This document shows positions 50,531 to 58,771 of a DNA stretch of 64,000 nt, piece after piece (the first letter of the stretch is position 1; the number at the start of each line of letters is the position of its first letter). The position numbers and the translations under genes are program-made. The notes beneath the pieces were generated by a model. The model was not told the DNA's origin and ran no database searches. It was given only the letters and a program-made list of their open reading frames with translations. Origin of the DNA: an uncultured Armatimonadota bacterium (GTDB lineage Bacteria; Armatimonadota; Fimbriimonadia; Fimbriimonadales; Fimbriimonadaceae); NCBI GenBank assembly GCA_903904815.1, contig CAIVDU010000038.1:1-64000 (forward strand). Reading direction: 5' to 3'.

Positions 50531-51316
50531 TCAATGGGCGATTGAAGCCGCTTCCCTTACATTGAGCTTGTGCTCGTAAATGGCTCTTCCGATAATCACG
50601 CCTTCAGCCACGCCATGCGCCACGATTTCGCGAATGTGATCGAGATTTCCCACCCCGCCGCTCTGAATCACGGGAATCTCTAGGGCGGAGGAAACTTCGG
50701 TGAGCAACGCCAGATTGGGGCCAGACAACATTCCGTCGCGCGCGATGTCCGTAAGAATGATCCGACGACATCCTTTCTCCTGCATCGCCAGAGCCAATTC
50801 CACCGCAGTCAGGTCGGACTGATCCAGCCAACCGGCAACCGCTGCCTTGCCGTCCCGAGCATCGATTCCGGCAACAACCCGATCCCCATAGTGTTCGAAA
50901 AGTGCCTGGGCCAGCCCGGGCTCCTTCACGAGTGCGGTGCCGCAAATCACGCGGGCGGCGCCCGTTCTAAGAACCGCTTCCGCAGACTCTAGGCTCCGGA
51001 TGCCTCCGCCAACTTCAACTGGAATCTTGACCGCGCTCACGATCTCCCGAACGATCTCGAGGTTCGTAAGGACCCCGGACTTAGCCGCGTCCAAGTCCAC
51101 GACGTGAATGACGTCGCCGCCTTCTTCCGCAAATTGCTGGGCAATGGATGCCGCATCCTCGCCGTAGATGGTCTCCCGACCGTAGTCACCCTGGATAAGG
51201 CGGACGCACTTACCGGCCCTCAAGTCGATCGCCGGAAGGATTAGCAGCTCAAAAACCTCTTCAAGATTCGCATTCCTACCAGAGAGCTCTTCTCCGGGTG
51301 GAATTGCGTCCCCCAC
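50531..51316 (-). CDS. hisA: ProFAR isomerase HisA
   Basis: The TIM-barrel isomerase of histidine synthesis. ILPAIDLRAGKCVRLIQGDY near the start carries the N-terminal catalytic aspartate, with VEVGGGIRS and ILTDIARDGMLSGPN later. The frame is open from GTG 51316 (261 aa), but the family begins at LLILPAIDLR. That would be a CTG codon at 51247, just inside the hisH stop, with AAGAGG upstream, giving 238 residues, the family's normal length. No ATG, GTG or TTG lies between. The longer coordinates are given because CTG starts are rare; the shorter protein is more likely. Confidence 0.93.
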   Translation of the reverse strand: MGDAIPPGEELSGRNANLEEVFELLILPAIDLRAGKCVRLIQGDYGRETIYGEDAASIAQQFAEEGGDVIHVVDLDAAKSGVLTNLEIVREIVSAVKIPVEVGGGIRSLESAEAVLRTGAARVICGTALVKEPGLAQALFEHYGDRVVAGIDARDGKAAVAGWLDQSDLTAVELALAMQEKGCRRIILTDIARDGMLSGPNLALLTEVSSALEIPVIQSGGVGNLDHIREIVAHGVAEGVIIGRAIYEHKLNVREAASIAH

Positions 51317-51831
51317 ACATTGTCCCTTTGTACAGCAGCCGGGAACTCGATCCCATAGGTTGCGGTAGCTGCAATATGAGAGTCGTCAGCGCAATGGGTG
51401 TAGAGGGAGTGAACGAAATAGACCTCTTCGCCCTCGGTTGAGCCCTCCTGAATCCACGAGCCTTCACGGTAGTGAAGCGGACTCCAACCCATGTGAGGAA
51501 CTTTCAGGCCGACATCGGTCGGAAGATACTTCACCCAGCCTGGGATCAGGGCGAGTCCATCGTTCTTGCCATGCTCGTCACTGCCTTCAAACAGCAGTTG
51601 TTGCCCGAGACAGATGCCAAGGACAGGCCTGCCTGTAGCGGCAAAGGCACGAATTTCGTCGGCCAACGGACCGATCTTTTCCATCGCCGCGCCGAAGGCG
51701 CCGACACCCGGAATAATCAGCTTCGAGGCCTCATTCAAATTCGTTTGGACGCAACAGTCGAACCCAACGGCCTGAATCGCCTTCTCGACCGAGCGAAGAT
51801 TGCCCATTCCGTAGTCGAGAACGACGATCAA
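51241..51831 (-). CDS. hisH: Imidazole glycerol phosphate synthase, glutaminase subunit HisH
   Basis: A 196-residue class I glutamine amidotransferase. LDYGMGNLRSVEKA is the N-terminus, LGICLGQQLLFEGS carries the nucleophilic cysteine, and QFHPEKSS the His-Glu pair. With HisF (not in this window) it makes imidazole glycerol phosphate. It starts at TTG 51831, overlapping hisB by 4 bases, and overlaps the hisA frame at its end. The order hisB-hisH-hisA is the common one. Confidence 0.96.
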   Translation of the reverse strand: MIVVLDYGMGNLRSVEKAIQAVGFDCCVQTNLNEASKLIIPGVGAFGAAMEKIGPLADEIRAFAATGRPVLGICLGQQLLFEGSDEHGKNDGLALIPGWVKYLPTDVGLKVPHMGWSPLHYREGSWIQEGSTEGEEVYFVHSLYTHCADDSHIAATATYGIEFPAAVQRDNVWGTQFHPEKSSLVGMRILKRFLSC

Positions 51832-52433
51832 TCCCGTTTGCCCTTTGTCGATGTGACGCCCCGACGCTCGGTCTTGGCTACCGCCTCGTGCAGCGCTCGA
51901 CCAAAAGCCTTGAAGATTGCTTCGCAGACATGGTGATCATTCTCGCCGTGGATCTTCTTGATGTGCAAAGTAAGCCGTGCATGAGCCGACAGGGCTCTAA
52001 AGAACTCTCGCACGCACTCGGTACTCAGATCGCCAATTTTCTCCCGCTTCCAGTCGACGTCGAAGTGAAGAATCGACCGACCGCTGAAATCAAGCGCCAC
52101 GAGCACGAGCGCTTCGTCCATCGGAGTGTGGTTGGATGCGTACCGGACAATCGGATCGCTTTGATCAAGCGCTTGATAGAGGGCCTGGCCCAGCACGATC
52201 CCGCAATCCTCGACAGTATGGTGATCGTCAATCTCCAGATCACCTTCCGCGCTTAGGCCGATGTCCACCTGCCCGTGAAATGCGAGCTGCTGCAACATGT
52301 GGTTGAAGAAAGGGATCCCGGTCGTGATGTCTTGGCGAGTGCCACCGTCAAGATCAAGAACGATTTGGACTCGGGTCTCAGAGGTCTCCCGATACAGCTC
52401 CGCAAACCTCACACCTGGCGTTCCCTTGCTCAT
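51828..52433 (-). CDS. hisB: Imidazoleglycerol-phosphate dehydratase HisB
   Basis: A 201-residue manganese enzyme. The two halves show the duplicated histidine motifs DDHHTVEDCGI and GENDHHVCEAIFKA, with FFNHMLQQLAFHG near residue 40. It is the dehydratase only, without the phosphatase domain fused in enteric HisB. The C-terminus (KTERRGVTSTKGKRD) is normal. A large stem-loop lies just upstream and no Shine-Dalgarno is visible before ATG 52433, so translation may be controlled by structure. Confidence 0.96.
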   Translation of the reverse strand: MSKGTPGVRFAELYRETSETRVQIVLDLDGGTRQDITTGIPFFNHMLQQLAFHGQVDIGLSAEGDLEIDDHHTVEDCGIVLGQALYQALDQSDPIVRYASNHTPMDEALVLVALDFSGRSILHFDVDWKREKIGDLSTECVREFFRALSAHARLTLHIKKIHGENDHHVCEAIFKAFGRALHEAVAKTERRGVTSTKGKRD

Positions 52434-52443
52434 GGGACGAGAG

Positions 52444-52491
52444 TTTACTCACAAGCCGGTGACTCTGTTAAGGTGAGTCACCGTGAGTAAA
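52444..52491 (-). promoter_or_regulatory. Two-part stem-loop directly before hisB
   Basis: An outer 9-base stem (TTTACTCAC with GTGAGTAAA) stacks on an inner 8-base stem (GGTGACTC with GAGTCACC), with a 5-base bulge and a 9-base loop. It ends 10 bases before the hisB start. There is no T-run, so it is not an ordinary terminator. It may control access to the hisB start or mRNA decay. Confidence 0.6.
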
Positions 52492-52517
52492 GGCTCCTTT
52501 CAGCCGAATTGGCCAAG

Positions 52518-52754
52518 TTAAGTCAATCTTAGACTCAGCTCTCCCGTAAAGGAAGCGGCCCCCGGTGACCCGGGGGAACCACTTAACAGGAGGTGCTGAC
52601 CCGGAAACTCACTGTTGCCCTTCACGGTTGACACTGCTTCATTGCAGCCAGAGACCATCGTGGCTCCATGCGAGATTTCCTCGACAACATAGGCAATCGT
52701 CTTCCCGCCCTGGCTAAGACATCTTCGTCCCGCCTTCTCCTCCGATGAAATCAC
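52518..52754 (-). CDS. Possible small open frame in the riboswitch leader (78 aa)
   Basis: A GTG-initiated frame starting about 25 bases after the riboswitch core. Part of the translation looks protein-like (KTIAYVVEEISHGATMVSG), but the last third is encoded by the GC-rich hairpin at 52553-52584 (SGSPGSPGAA), and no ribosome site precedes GTG 52754. It matches no family I know. It could be a leader peptide or only non-coding leader RNA. Confidence 0.25.
   Translation of the reverse strand: MISSEEKAGRRCLSQGGKTIAYVVEEISHGATMVSGCNEAVSTVKGNSEFPGQHLLLSGSPGSPGAASFTGELSLRLT
52553..52584 (-). terminator. GC-rich hairpin in the leader, possible attenuator
   Basis: CCCCCGG pairs with CCGGGGG around a 4-base loop, extended by six further pairs with one mismatch. 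On the minus strand it is followed by CTTCCTTTA, a weak T-rich stretch. It lies about 200 bases after the riboswitch core and could be its expression platform. Confidence 0.4.
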
Positions 52755-52779
52755 CGGCGTCGTGCGTGCGTATCCGACT

Positions 52780-52905
52780 CGTGCTACGCCTACGGAGTTA
52801 GCTGTCGGGTTCGGGCCAAGAGTTACCCTTGGAGGCCATCAGGCTTCCTTACACCCCTAAGTTACGGTTCCCCCGTTCTCCCGTTGGAGATTCGGCGCTT
52901 TGACT
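52780..52905 (-). ncRNA. ydaO/yuaA-type riboswitch (c-di-AMP)
   Basis: On the minus strand the segment reads, in order, CGCCGAATC, GGGGGAACCGTAACTTAGGGG, CCCGAACCCGACAGCTAAC and TCCGTAGGCGT. These are the conserved blocks of the ydaO/yuaA aptamer, which binds cyclic di-AMP and usually turns genes off. The ends CGCC...GGCG can pair as the closing stem. The first clear gene downstream is hisB, about 350 bases away; a 78-codon open frame and two hairpins lie between. No strong promoter pair is seen upstream. Confidence 0.88.
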
Positions 52906-53011
52906 ATGCTGACCTCTTTAGTGTATCACGACCCAAGTTTCATCCAGCAGACGGTTTTGACTTTCTGCTGCCCTGCGGAGATTCTTCTCCTCGGGGCGGT
53001 ACGATTAGGGC

Positions 53012-53890
53012 ATGGCAATCCTGGTTGACAAGAACACCCGAGTTCTCGTGTGCGGCATGACTGGTAAGGAAGGCGGCTTCCACACTGGCCAAATGATCGA
53101 TTACGGTACGAGCGTTGTGGGCGGCGTCACTCCAGGAAAGGGAGGGACCGAATACCTTGGCAAGCCAGTGTTCAATTCGGTTCAGGAAGCGGTAGACGTC
53201 ACGAATCCCAATGCGGCCATCGTTTTCGTCCCTGGGCCGTTCGCGGTTGACTCCGTGCTGGAGTGCGAGGCGGCTGGAATCCCGTTCGTAACTTTGATCA
53301 GCGACTGGATCCCAATTCACGACGAACTCCGCATGGTCAGCCGAATCCGAGCAAACGGAACAACCCGTCTTTTGGGCGGCAACTGCGCCGGAATCATCAC
53401 CCCTGGCGAATGCAAGATGGGGATCATGCCTGGAAACATTTTCAAGCCGGGCGATGTAGGCCTCGTGAGCCGCAGCGGCACCTTGACCTACGAAATCGTC
53501 TGGGAAATGACTCGAGCCGGCATTGGACAGACCACCTGCGTCGGAATTGGTGGCGACCCTCTTCCCGGAACCCGTTTCATCGAGGTTATGGAGATGTTTG
53601 AAGCTGACCCGAAGACCAAGGCGGTTGTTTTGATCGGTGAGATCGGTGGATCGGACGAAGAGCAGGCTGCAGAATTCATCCGCACCATGTCGAAGCCGGT
53701 CGTAACCTTCATTTCCGGACGCACTGCCCCTCCAGGAAAGCGAATGGGACATGCGGGCGCCATCATCTCCGGTAATACAGGAACCCCACAGTCGAAGGTG
53801 GACTCCATGCTAAGCGCAGGAGCTAAAGTGGCTGACCGAACGAGCGACGTACCACGACTGGTTCTTGAATCTCTCGCGGCACTCGTCTAA
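53012..53890 (+). CDS. sucD: Succinyl-CoA ligase alpha subunit (SucD-like)
   Basis: A 292-residue protein matching SucD along its length. The CoA-binding Rossmann half has VCGMTGKEGGFHTGQM, and GNCAGIITPGECKMGIMPG is typical. The phosphorylated histidine is His247 in GHAGAIISG. It would catalyse the substrate-level phosphorylation step of the citric acid cycle. The beta subunit gene sucC, usually adjacent, is not in this window. Start ATG 53012; a strong bidirectional terminator follows. Confidence 0.93.
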   Translation: MAILVDKNTRVLVCGMTGKEGGFHTGQMIDYGTSVVGGVTPGKGGTEYLGKPVFNSVQEAVDVTNPNAAIVFVPGPFAVDSVLECEAAGIPFVTLISDWIPIHDELRMVSRIRANGTTRLLGGNCAGIITPGECKMGIMPGNIFKPGDVGLVSRSGTLTYEIVWEMTRAGIGQTTCVGIGGDPLPGTRFIEVMEMFEADPKTKAVVLIGEIGGSDEEQAAEFIRTMSKPVVTFISGRTAPPGKRMGHAGAIISGNTGTPQSKVDSMLSAGAKVADRTSDVPRLVLESLAALV

Positions 53891-53907
53891 GCAGACGAAG
53901 TCAATGC

Positions 53908-53952
53908 ACTCAAAAGACCCGATGGAGACCAACTCCATCGGGTCTTTTGAGT
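53908..53952. terminator. Bidirectional terminator, 20-base perfect stem
   Basis: A 20-base perfect inverted repeat (ACTCAAAAGACCCGATGGAG and complement) with a 5-base loop lies between the convergent sucD and transglutaminase-like genes. The AAAA/TTTT within the stem arms supplies a T-run for either direction. Confidence 0.85.
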
Positions 53953-53963
53953 TGTTCGGACAC

Positions 53964-55631
53964 CTACTTGAGCGCCGTCAAGAGTTTCCGAGGATTTCCC
54001 GTTCGAGCGGCCTGTAACAACCTATCGTACGAATCGTGCTCCGCTCGGTTTCCACCTGCCCCCTGAAACATCGATTTTGACCGAGCCTTGGCTGCCGCAA
54101 ATGCAGACGACTCCTCTGTTGGACTCATTTCGAATCGACCCACCTCGCTGACCGTGTTGATAGCGTCGTCTTGCGAGAGATCGGCGGCGTACAGTTTTGG
54201 TCCCAACTCTGCGCTGGAAAGATAAGCGGCCCCAGGCATGACGAGTCGTTCGTGAAGCGGATCGAACGCTAGATTCTCGTCCCTTAAATTCGATGTGGCC
54301 AGAACCACCCGCGTTCGTCGATCGGGCGCCCATCGGCCCAAGGCTGAGTCAATCGCAACCCATCCCTTCCCTTGCTGCCAATACTCGGCCAACCAGTGCT
54401 CGTACAGCGCCTCGGTGCACCAGGTGGGCATATGGGATACGGTTCGCGCCGGAATCCCGTGTGCCCGCAGTAGCGCCGCCGTCAGGTTTGCCTTGTTGGT
54501 ACACGAACCACCACATTGCAGCGCCGCGAGGGCGTCCAGAGCTTTAAAGGGACCTCCCTTTCCCATGTCATTCTTCACGAAATCGAAAACCGCACGAGCG
54601 TATTCCTCGGTTGTTTGCCCGGGCTTTGAGAGTCTTCGCTCGATCTGAGCGATCTCCGGCGCGGTCGACTGAACGCACGCGCTCCCCTCCAGCCATTCAT
54701 GCGCCTCCCGATCCTCTGCGGGACTAGGCGTCGCTTTCCGAACCAACACGAGGGAATCGTATTGCACCCACGCGCCGACGGTTCCTGGTTTCACGACAAC
54801 TTCGCAGATGCGATTACGCCCGTCCTTTCGCATCCGAGACTTGAACGAGATGATTCGTCCGGGTGGCTGGCTCGATACCTGGAAGGCCAAAGGCGCCTGG
54901 TCAGCAGATAGAGTCGGAATTGGAAAAGTCACCACGTCGACTTCCCCAATCTTTTTGGTGCAAACGGGCGCTCTCACGTGCAGGTGAGCGACGACGTCGC
55001 CCGGTTGCGCAGCTAAGTCATCAGCTTTTCGTTGAAAGGGTGAAGCGGTCGGATGCTTTAATTCACTCGAGACTGTCGCCGCCTCCTTTTCTGCCATAGC
55101 AACAGCTGCTAAGTCAGGGCTGCCTGCCTCCCCCACATTGAGGTGTGGTAGTCGCATCTCGATCGCGCCCGCGTTTGGGTTGTGCATAACTACTTTTAAG
55201 TAGTTCGCCGAATCCGGCAAACAAAGGTCGTACGCGACACGAGTCCAACCTGAGGGGCTCAGATGTCCAGATTTTTCCCACTCCGCCACCAGAGGAAAGG
55301 CGGCCTTCGATTTTGTGTTGATTCCTGCCGCGACGACCGCGTAAGTCTGATCTTTGGACGTCCCCTTGAGTTCGACGATCAAAGTAAGTTTGTGCTCGGT
55401 AGGCGGACGCGCGATCGTGAAGGACTCAATAACTCCCTCCATTCCGTAAGGACCGCCTGCCACCGAATAGGTAGGCGAAGCACCCCGGGACGTTGGGGCC
55501 ATCGGTTTGCCATCGAAGTGATTCCAGTGACAGATACCATTCGTGTGGCCCGGCGGAGACACAAGATCGGATCCGATGGCTTGGGTCAATCTTCCAAGAG
55601 CTAAGACGCCGAGACAAGCGAGAGTATTCAT
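53964..55631 (-). CDS. Secreted protein with transglutaminase-like domain
   Basis: About 555 residues. A signal-like N-terminus (MNTLACLGVLALGRLTQAIG) is followed by a beta-rich half and a transglutaminase core. GGSCTNKANLTAALLRAHGIPAR holds the catalytic cysteine, and HWLAEYWQQGKGWVAIDSALG the histidine and aspartate. Such domains act as proteases, amidases or cross-linking enzymes. The last 60 residues are Ala/Ser-rich. I chose ATG 55631 because it begins the signal peptide; a GTG or TTG further upstream would add 12 residues. Target unknown. Confidence 0.85.
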   Translation of the reverse strand: MNTLACLGVLALGRLTQAIGSDLVSPPGHTNGICHWNHFDGKPMAPTSRGASPTYSVAGGPYGMEGVIESFTIARPPTEHKLTLIVELKGTSKDQTYAVVAAGINTKSKAAFPLVAEWEKSGHLSPSGWTRVAYDLCLPDSANYLKVVMHNPNAGAIEMRLPHLNVGEAGSPDLAAVAMAEKEAATVSSELKHPTASPFQRKADDLAAQPGDVVAHLHVRAPVCTKKIGEVDVVTFPIPTLSADQAPLAFQVSSQPPGRIISFKSRMRKDGRNRICEVVVKPGTVGAWVQYDSLVLVRKATPSPAEDREAHEWLEGSACVQSTAPEIAQIERRLSKPGQTTEEYARAVFDFVKNDMGKGGPFKALDALAALQCGGSCTNKANLTAALLRAHGIPARTVSHMPTWCTEALYEHWLAEYWQQGKGWVAIDSALGRWAPDRRTRVVLATSNLRDENLAFDPLHERLVMPGAAYLSSAELGPKLYAADLSQDDAINTVSEVGRFEMSPTEESSAFAAAKARSKSMFQGAGGNRAEHDSYDRLLQAARTGNPRKLLTALK

Positions 55632-55790
55632 GTTTTCTACTGCGCAGAGCGCTTCCTTACCGGACAATTTCCATTCTTCGTCCGCGAACTCGAAAACGGG
55701 ACTTTGGCCCTAGATGGCTCCCTTTGATTGCCCAAAACCGTGTGCAAACACCAAGAACCTGACGTTCGACATTCGAATACACTCAGGGAT

Positions 55791-56855
55791 GTGGACCCCT
55801 CCCGCTATTTCGACAACGCGGCCACAACCCCCGTGGATCCCTTGGTGGTCCGGGAAATGGTTCCGTTCCTAAGCGAGCACTATGGCAACGCAAACTCGGT
55901 CCACTCGGCCGGTCGCAGAGCTATGGCGGCGGTCGAATTGGCGCGAGAACGAGTCGCTTTGCTGCTCGCAGCCGAAGATCCCTCCCAGGTCGTGTTTACC
56001 AGCGGGGCGACCGAGGCCAACAACTGGATACTCCAAGCATTCCCGAATGCAGTGGTGAGCCCCTTCGAACATAGTTCCATCCGCGAACCAGCAACTCAAA
56101 TGGGGTTGCGCACCCTAGCCAATGAGGAAGAACACCTATTGCCGCTGGCGGAAGACGCAAGTCTGCTAAGCGTGATGGGCGTGAATAACGAAACGGGAAC
56201 GCTTTGGAATCCACAGGACCTCAAGGGCAAGGCAAGAAGGGTCCACGCGGATCTGACTCAAGCGGCAGGAAAGTTAAATAGCGACGTAAAAGACTTAGAT
56301 TTCGCAACCATTAGCGCCCACAAGTTCTACGGACCCAAGGGCGTGGGGGCGATTTACATTCGAGACGGTTACCTGCCACCGATGATCATTGGTGGTGGAC
56401 AGGAACAAGGATTGCGGTCTGGCACTCTAAACGTCCCTGGCATCGTAGGAATGGGAGTTGCGGCAGAAATCGCGATGGAACGACGAGAGGCAGACTTTTC
56501 CCACGCGGAGAATTTGCGGCAAGTCGTGATGGAAACCTTGGAGAAAGTCACAGACGTGCAGGTAAACGGAGGATCGAGAAGGTCTCCGTTCATCCTAAGC
56601 GTCAGCTTTCTAGGCGTTTATGGAGAGACTTTGGTTTTAGAAGCCGATCTTAAGGGATATGCAATGAGCAGTGGAGCCGCTTGCAGCACCGGATCGACCG
56701 AGCCGAGTCCGGTACTTCAAGCAATGGGTATTGAGGAGAGTTGGAATAGAGGAACCGTAAGAATTAGCTTCGGACGGGCAAATATGCCTGAGTCGGCCGC
56801 TGGTCTCGCCGCTTCCTTGCAGTATTCCGTGAAAAAACTCCGTACAATGACATAG
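55791..56855 (+). CDS. Cysteine desulfurase (NifS/IscS family)
   Basis: A PLP enzyme of about 354 residues that draws sulfur from cysteine. RYFDNAATTPVDP begins the family homology, Lys178 (SAHKFYGPKG) binds PLP, and Cys298 lies in SGAACSTGS, the mobile active-site loop. I chose GTG 55791 because homology begins directly after it; a TTG at 55728 would add 21 unrelated residues. No iscU, sufC or sigma-54 nif genes are nearby, so it is an isolated copy that may serve Fe-S or tRNA thiolation. Confidence 0.93.
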   Translation: MDPSRYFDNAATTPVDPLVVREMVPFLSEHYGNANSVHSAGRRAMAAVELARERVALLLAAEDPSQVVFTSGATEANNWILQAFPNAVVSPFEHSSIREPATQMGLRTLANEEEHLLPLAEDASLLSVMGVNNETGTLWNPQDLKGKARRVHADLTQAAGKLNSDVKDLDFATISAHKFYGPKGVGAIYIRDGYLPPMIIGGGQEQGLRSGTLNVPGIVGMGVAAEIAMERREADFSHAENLRQVVMETLEKVTDVQVNGGSRRSPFILSVSFLGVYGETLVLEADLKGYAMSSGAACSTGSTEPSPVLQAMGIEESWNRGTVRISFGRANMPESAAGLAASLQYSVKKLRTMT

Positions 56856-56978
56856 TTGTCAAGGTTTGTGCAACGTATACCCCCCTTCCTCACGTCTTAA
56901 AGCTTCGGTTGGCATGTTTTCTGTTCGCCTGGGCAGGACTGAGGGGTCCGGTCCGGGGGTTAGAAGGAAGGTTCATCC

Positions 56979-57008
56979 TTGACAACGAACGCGAATGTGC
57001 CGTATAGA
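56979..57008 (+). promoter_or_regulatory. Sigma-70 type promoter upstream of the sigma factor gene
   Basis: TTGACA (56979-56984), an 18-base spacer and TATAGA (57003-57008) form a near-consensus pair, leaving a leader of about 135 bases before ATG 57150. A second TTGACA near 57051 has no matching -10. Confidence 0.65.
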
Positions 57009-57149
57009 TGGAGCCTTGTGTGCGAATCCGCAAACAAGCCTCATAGCAATTTTGACATATAGGCAATATCGATCAGATTTCAGTGTTGAATAAGTGATCG
57101 CGGCCATGACACAGAAGTTCCCCGGAACTTCGGAGGTTACAGACACAAC

Positions 57150-58199
57150 ATGCCAGCAGATAACGGGTTAGCCACACAACCAAGACGCGGTCGAGCCATT
57201 ACGGTTCGAACGCCAGGCCGCCATACGTACGTAGAGGCGGGTGGTGCCCCGGTGATGGACGATCCTTCTGCGGAACCGGCTGACGACGATCTTCTCGAAC
57301 TTGATGCGGCGGAGGAAGAGGTTGATGAAGCCTCTGAGGAACGCCCAGTTCACGACGACTCGGAAGAGCTTGAAATGTGGATGCGGCAGACGCGCCGTGC
57401 CCAGCTCCTTACGCCAGAACAGGAAGTCGACCTTGCCCGAAAGGTGCAGGCCGGCGATATGTACGCCAAAAAGGTGCTCATTGAGTCGAACCTTCGACTT
57501 GTTGTCAGCATCGCTAAGAAGTACAACGCCCGTGGAATTCCCCTTGCCGACCTGATCCAGGAAGGCAACCTTGGTTTGATTCGCGCAGTCGAAAAGTTCG
57601 ACTGGCGCAAAGGCTTCCGATTCAGCACGTACGCCACGTGGTGGATTCGCCGAGCTATTGCCCGCGCCATCATCAACCAGGGACGCACGATCCGAATCCC
57701 GGTCTACGTTGCCGAACTGATCAATAAGGTTGTCAAAACCGCTTCCCGACTCCAACAGGAGCTCCAGCGGGAACCAACGGAAGAAGAGATTAGCCGAGAA
57801 GTCGGTCTCTCTATTGACCGCGTGCGTGAAATGATGCGCGTGGCCGTCGAGCCGATTTCGCTCGAAACTCCCGTCGGTGAGAAAGACAACTCAAGCATCG
57901 GAGACTTCGTACAGTCACAAAACATGCCGACCCCCGGCGATGTGACATGGACGTTGATTCGACGCGAAGAGATCGACGGCATCTTGGGCCGATTGACCAG
58001 CCGCGAGCGCGACGTTGTTCGCCTGCGATTTGGTCTGGACGACGGTCGAAGCCGCACGCTCGAAGAAGTGGGTAGTGAACTGAACGTAACGCGGGAACGC
58101 GTTCGCCAGATCGAACTCCGCGCTATGAAGAAGCTTCGCCACATTGGCCAAGAGCTTACAGCGCAGGGCTTCACCATTACTCCAACGCCTCAAGCGTAA
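57150..58199 (+). CDS. sigA: RNA polymerase sigma factor, RpoD/SigA type
   Basis: A 349-residue sigma-70 protein with regions 1.2 to 4. Region 2 has [57 protein letters not shown] (in consecutive parts), and region 4 has [14 protein letters not shown] then [20 protein letters not shown]. The N-terminus is a short acidic segment (about residues 35-70) rather than a full region 1.1. Domain 4 is primary-type. It could be the housekeeping factor or a close group 2 relative; no second copy is visible here. GGAGG lies 13 bases before ATG 57150. Confidence 0.93.
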   Translation: MPADNGLATQPRRGRAITVRTPGRHTYVEAGGAPVMDDPSAEPADDDLLELDAAEEEVDEASEERPVHDDSEELEMWMRQTRRAQLLTPEQEVDLARKVQAGDMYAKKVLIESNLRLVVSIAKKYNARGIPLADLIQEGNLGLIRAVEKFDWRKGFRFSTYATWWIRRAIARAIINQGRTIRIPVYVAELINKVVKTASRLQQELQREPTEEEISREVGLSIDRVREMMRVAVEPISLETPVGEKDNSSIGDFVQSQNMPTPGDVTWTLIRREEIDGILGRLTSRERDVVRLRFGLDDGRSRTLEEVGSELNVTRERVRQIELRAMKKLRHIGQELTAQGFTITPTPQA

Positions 58200-58222
58200 T
58201 CGTTCGCTTACCGATACGCCAC

Positions 58223-58260
58223 AAGGGCCGAGTTCCATCCGGAACTCGGCCCTTCCCGTT
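58223..58260 (+). terminator. Terminator after the sigma factor gene
   Basis: A 14-base perfect stem (AAGGGCCGAGTTCC and complement) with a 4-base loop ends in CCCGTTTG. It begins 24 bases after the stop. Confidence 0.85.
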
Positions 58261-58316
58261 TGAGGCCTAACCTTAATGACGAAACAACCAGCCGGCGATG
58301 GAACGAGGTGCAACGG

Positions 58317-58500
58317 CCCGTAGAGACAATCTCAAAACCCCAGACGTAGTCTCACTGCCCCCTCTCCTGCAGCGAAGCGCACGCGGGAGAGGATGGGGAG
58401 AGGGTCAATTTGAACCTGCGTCGCGAAGCGACACCCCGAAATCAAATTGTTTGGCGCCGTATTTGGTCGCTTGCTCTGGGTTTTAAGATTGTCTGCGTGG
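58317..58500. repeat. MITE-like element with terminal inverted repeats
   Basis: The left arm AGACAATCTCAAAACCCCAGA (58323-58343) and the right arm TCTGGGTTTTAAGATTGTCT (58475-58494) are inverted copies with one mismatch and one gap. Inside, CCTCTCC and GGAGAGG form another stem. The left 64 bases recur in inverted orientation at 134-197. There is no open frame of transposase size. It may be a small non-autonomous mobile element or an RNA-forming intergenic repeat. Confidence 0.65.
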
Positions 58501-58507
58501 GCGAAGG

Positions 58508-58699
58508 ATGACTCGTATCTCCGCAGTCCCCGACGACCTCAGAATAACCCCCGGCGACCCTTCTGGACTGCAAACTGCGAACCGCGAACTGCTAGCCTCT
58601 GCAGAATGATTCGCGTCTCCGCAGTCCGTGAACCTCGTGAACCCTCCAAATCTTCCGGACTGCAAACTGTGAACTGCGAACTGCTAGGTTCTGCAGAAC
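58508..58699 (+). repeat. Two imperfect tandem units of about 95 bases with heptamer core
   Basis: Units start at 58508 and 58606. Both begin ATGA-TCG-TCTCCGCAGTCC and end in a heptamer-spaced block such as CTGCAAA, CTGCGAA, CCGCGAA, CTGCTAG, then CTGCAGAA. A shorter relative (GACTGCGAACTGCAAAAC) is at about 24434. The block fills the gap between the mobile-like element and the SRPBCC gene; no gene is seen there. Confidence 0.7.
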
Positions 58700-58771
58700 A
58701 TGAAAGTTGAACGCCGACAAGCTTCCGAAGTATCCCCAGGCCCGCGCCATCGTGTACCGTGAAGTCAAGAG

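Noticed and set aside
52934-53752. Minus-strand open frame (270 codons) opposite sucD
   Set aside because: sucD on the plus strand has its active-site histidine and full-length homology; the opposite frame is a shadow.
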